A stretch of DNA of 64,000 bases from Sphingobacteriales bacterium (GTDB taxonomy: Bacteria; Bacteroidota; Bacteroidia; Chitinophagales; UBA2359): positions 4,278,001-4,342,000 of the forward strand of contig CP064999.1 of NCBI GenBank assembly GCA_016700115.1, in the 5' to 3' direction. How positions within the stretch are numbered: position 1 is the first letter of the stretch; every line of letters starts with the position of its first letter. Positions 61,799-64,000 of this stretch are shown here, piece after piece. The translations under genes and the position numbers were made by a program. The notes under the pieces were generated by a model. It did not search any database. It saw only the letters and a program-made list of their open reading frames with translations, and was not told the DNA's origin.

Positions 61799-63232
61799 AT
61801 GTCTCTTTTAAGCGAATCTGCCACTCTGAATCTCGATTTAATAGATGAAAAAAATGAAATAGCCGAAGTGGTGCAAAAGCAAAAAACATACTTTTCAAGC
61901 AACTCCACTAAAAATATTGCTTTTAGAATTGAGCAGTTAAGAAAGCTTCGCAACGCTATTACAGAATTTGAAACCCAGATTTTATACGCGCTCAATCAGG
62001 ATTTAAACAAAACCGGAATTGAAGCTTATGGAACTGAAATAGCCTTGGTTTTATCAGAAATTGAAGTTGCAATAAAAAAGCTTAAAAGTTGGTCAAGACC
62101 CAAAGTGGTTCCAACTCCGATTTTTCATTTTTATTCTAAAAGCAAAATATATCCGGAACCGTATGGAGTTGCCCTGATAATCTCCCCATGGAATTACCCT
62201 TTTAATCTCTTGTTTTCCCCTTTAGTTGGAGCGATAGCTGCCGGAAATTGTGCCATTTTAAAGCCATCTGAGTTAACACCTAATGTTTCGAGGGTGATGG
62301 CTGACTTAATTCGCAAAACTTTTGAAACGCAGTATGTGGCATTGTTTGAAGGGGATGCTTCTGTTTCTCAAGAATTGCTAAATCACAAATTCGATTATAT
62401 CTTTTATACCGGCGGCACTAATGTGGGTAAAATCGTTTATACTGCTGCTGCAAAAAACCTGACTCCTGTTACCCTTGAATTAGGCGGAAAAAGCCCCTGC
62501 ATCGTTCATTCGGATGCAAATATCAACATTAGCGCAAAAAGAATTATAAGCGGCAAATTAATTAACAACGGACAAACCTGCATCGCCCCTGATTATTTGT
62601 TTGTACACAAATCAATTAAACATGAGTTAATAGTTGCATTGAAAAAGGAAATCACTGCAATGTTTGGGGAAAATCCGGAAGATAGTCCTCATTTAAGCCG
62701 GATTGTAAATGACAGACATCTTAAACGCCTTGAAAAACTGCTGGATTGTGGTGATATCATTGTTGGTGGTCAAATAAATCCTGAAACTAAATATATAGCA
62801 CCGACTTTGATTGAAAATATTGAGCCAACTGATCCAATCATGCAGGAAGAAATTTTTGGCCCTATTTTACCAATCATGGATTATGAAAATTTGGATGAAG
62901 TGATACAGTTTATTAACGAGCGCCCCAAACCGCTTGCTTTGTATTTATATACAGAAAGCAGCGAAACCGGTGAAAAAGTAATTGCACAAACCTCTTCGGG
63001 TGCTGTTGCTATTAACGAATCTTTTTATCAGGTAGGGAATTGTAATTTGCCTTTTGGTGGGGTCGGGGAAAGCGGTATCGGAAATTATCACGGAAAATTT
63101 AGCTTCGATACATTCTCTCATCAAAAAAGTGTTTTAAAACGCTCTACTTTTATTGACTTGCCTTTGCGGTATGCACCCTATAAATATGGTGAGAAAATTC
63201 TGCGTTTTTTGCTCAAATACACTATACATTAA
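61799..63232 (+). CDS. Aldehyde dehydrogenase family protein (ALDH3-like)
   Basis: A 477-residue NAD(P)-dependent enzyme. Key segments are ISPWNYPFNLLFSPL, LKPSELTPNVS, TGGTNVGKIV, the general base Glu in TLELGGKSPC (about residue 227), the catalytic Cys in INNGQTCIAPDY (about 262), and EEIFGPILPI. The lack of a long C-terminal extension beyond the HQKSVLKR segment fits the class 3 group that oxidises fatty or aromatic aldehydes. The substrate is unknown. A TACCTTTG -7-like element lies at 61733-61740. Confidence 0.9.
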   Translation: MSLLSESATLNLDLIDEKNEIAEVVQKQKTYFSSNSTKNIAFRIEQLRKLRNAITEFETQILYALNQDLNKTGIEAYGTEIALVLSEIEVAIKKLKSWSRPKVVPTPIFHFYSKSKIYPEPYGVALIISPWNYPFNLLFSPLVGAIAAGNCAILKPSELTPNVSRVMADLIRKTFETQYVALFEGDASVSQELLNHKFDYIFYTGGTNVGKIVYTAAAKNLTPVTLELGGKSPCIVHSDANINISAKRIISGKLINNGQTCIAPDYLFVHKSIKHELIVALKKEITAMFGENPEDSPHLSRIVNDRHLKRLEKLLDCGDIIVGGQINPETKYIAPTLIENIEPTDPIMQEEIFGPILPIMDYENLDEVIQFINERPKPLALYLYTESSETGEKVIAQTSSGAVAINESFYQVGNCNLPFGGVGESGIGNYHGKFSFDTFSHQKSVLKRSTFIDLPLRYAPYKYGEKILRFLLKYTIH

Positions 63233-63307
63233 TTTCAATCTTAACAGTTGTTTTTCATTTTAAATATCAACTCGTTTTTGAACATTCGCCTATTAAAAAA
63301 GTTATTT

Positions 63308-63739
63308 ATGCAGTTGTTAAGGTTTATGAGTCTGTTTTTGTTATGCTTTTTACCCAACTTCACAAGTTTCGCTCAGAATAATAGCAATTCAACGGAAGAC
63401 CCTATCGAAACTAAGTTAAATACCTGCATGGAGAATAATCCCTCCACTATGGGTGTCGTACAATGTCTTGATACCGCTTATTTGGAATGGGATGCTGAGT
63501 TAAACAAGTACTATAAACTCTTGCAAACTGTTGTTTCCAAGGATCAGAAAACCTCGCTCCGTACAGTTCAGCTCTCCTGGATTGAGTATCGGGATAAAGA
63601 GTTTGAACTGCTTCAAAAATTGTATGAATCAAAGGAAGGGACTATGTTTATACCCATGATTGTTTACGACAAAGTAGAAATTGTTAAACATCGCGCTTTA
63701 GAACTAAAAAGTCATTACAGTTTATTGACAGAATACTAA
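63308..63739 (+). CDS. Secreted DUF1311 (LprI-like) protein
   Basis: A 143-residue exported protein with a signal peptide (MQLLRFMSLFLLCFLPNFTSFA). The mature part contains the DUF1311/LprI pattern: LNTCMENNPST, MGVVQCLDTAYLEWDAELNKYY, and LRTVQLSWIEYRDKEFELL. Family members include lysozyme inhibitors of mycobacteria, but many have unknown roles. An upstream ATG at 63248 would add 20 residues and bury the signal peptide, so 63308 is preferred. The gene follows the aldehyde dehydrogenase by 75 bases. Confidence 0.78.
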   Translation: MQLLRFMSLFLLCFLPNFTSFAQNNSNSTEDPIETKLNTCMENNPSTMGVVQCLDTAYLEWDAELNKYYKLLQTVVSKDQKTSLRTVQLSWIEYRDKEFELLQKLYESKEGTMFIPMIVYDKVEIVKHRALELKSHYSLLTEY

Positions 63740-63790
63740 TTTCTTTCAACACCATAAAAGACGTTTTTCAAAACTTAATATTTTTCAATA

Positions 63791-64000
63791 ATGAACGAAG
63801 TATATATTGTAGGAATGGCACGCACTCCAATCGGAAGTTTTGGCGGTAGTTTGGCATCCCTAACTGCCGTTGAAATGGGCACTTTAGTGTTACAGGAAGC
63901 CGTAAAAAGAGCCGGCATCAATTCCGAAATGATTGACGAAGTTTTCATGGGAAATGTGCTGACTGCAAATAATGGTCAGGCCCCTACACGACAAGCTGTT
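63791..64000 (+). CDS. Acetyl-CoA C-acetyltransferase (thiolase), N-terminal part
   Basis: The first 70 codons of a thiolase gene are cut by the right window edge. The start MNEVYIVGMARTPIGSFGGS is the conserved thiolase N-terminus, and DEVFMGNVLTANNGQAPTRQAV leads up to the catalytic-cysteine region, which lies just outside the window. It condenses two acetyl-CoA or cleaves acetoacetyl-CoA; the exact chain length preference cannot be seen. Confidence 0.88.
   Translation, partial: MNEVYIVGMARTPIGSFGGSLASLTAVEMGTLVLQEAVKRAGINSEMIDEVFMGNVLTANNGQAPTRQAV

Overview
The window is a low-GC bacterial chromosome segment from the phylum Bacteroidota, probably a Saprospiria/Chitinophagia-type lineage, although no rRNA is present to confirm this. 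Supporting signs are a GWxTD-domain lipoprotein, a DUF4920 lipoprotein, a kinase-RapZ fusion, CotH and PKD-type secreted proteins, a class 1A dihydroorotate dehydrogenase, and promoters of the TTG-N17-20-TAnnTTTG type.

Layout. (1) 1-1780: end of a probable DUF2723 protein and a GWxTD lipoprotein, both ordinary chromosomal genes. (2) About 1,860-30,450: a 28-kb accessory array in which every non-transposase gene lies on the minus strand. Gene modules are separated by a homologous family of imperfect-palindrome sites that resemble integron attC sites: a box ending in AAC, a folded arm pair, and a box starting with GTT. From right to left (the direction of reading) the modules are: a DUF1428 gene; gene remnants including the C-terminal half of a tyrosine recombinase; a DUF3825-like gene; a DpnA-like methyltransferase with a MutH-like nuclease; an Hsp70-TPR / SF1 helicase / unknown operon; an N6 methyltransferase with a candidate AccI-like nuclease; a four-gene Wadjet-like SMC operon; two small unknown genes; a DHFR-like reductase with a DUF1801 protein; a D12 methyltransferase with an HNH nuclease; and a small membrane protein. 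(3) 30,450-31,800: non-coding DNA with an exact 21-bp tandem repeat (18 units) and a cluster of related hairpins. (4) 31,900-64,000: ordinary chromosomal genes: tRNA-Lys, RapZ fusion, PlsC, ChaN-like protein, PyrD, flavin monooxygenase, GPH transporter, secreted proteins, ABC exporter, a hybrid histidine kinase with two response regulators, NhaD, a spermidine-synthase-like protein, membrane pyrophosphatase, carboxynorspermidine synthase-like protein, RfbC, aldehyde dehydrogenase, and the start of a thiolase.

The array is rich in defence genes: three restriction-modification pairs, one Wadjet-like system, and an undescribed-looking Hsp70/helicase/unknown operon. Two IS1182-type elements and their 293-499-bp chimeric remnants sit almost exclusively inside the attC-like sites. 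Removing both insertion sequences in silico from the site at 21919-25575 restores a site that matches the two uninterrupted ones. I consider the array (a CALIN-like or diverged integron) and the Hsp70 operon the most interesting parts of the window. All family assignments come from reading motifs by eye; no searches were run.
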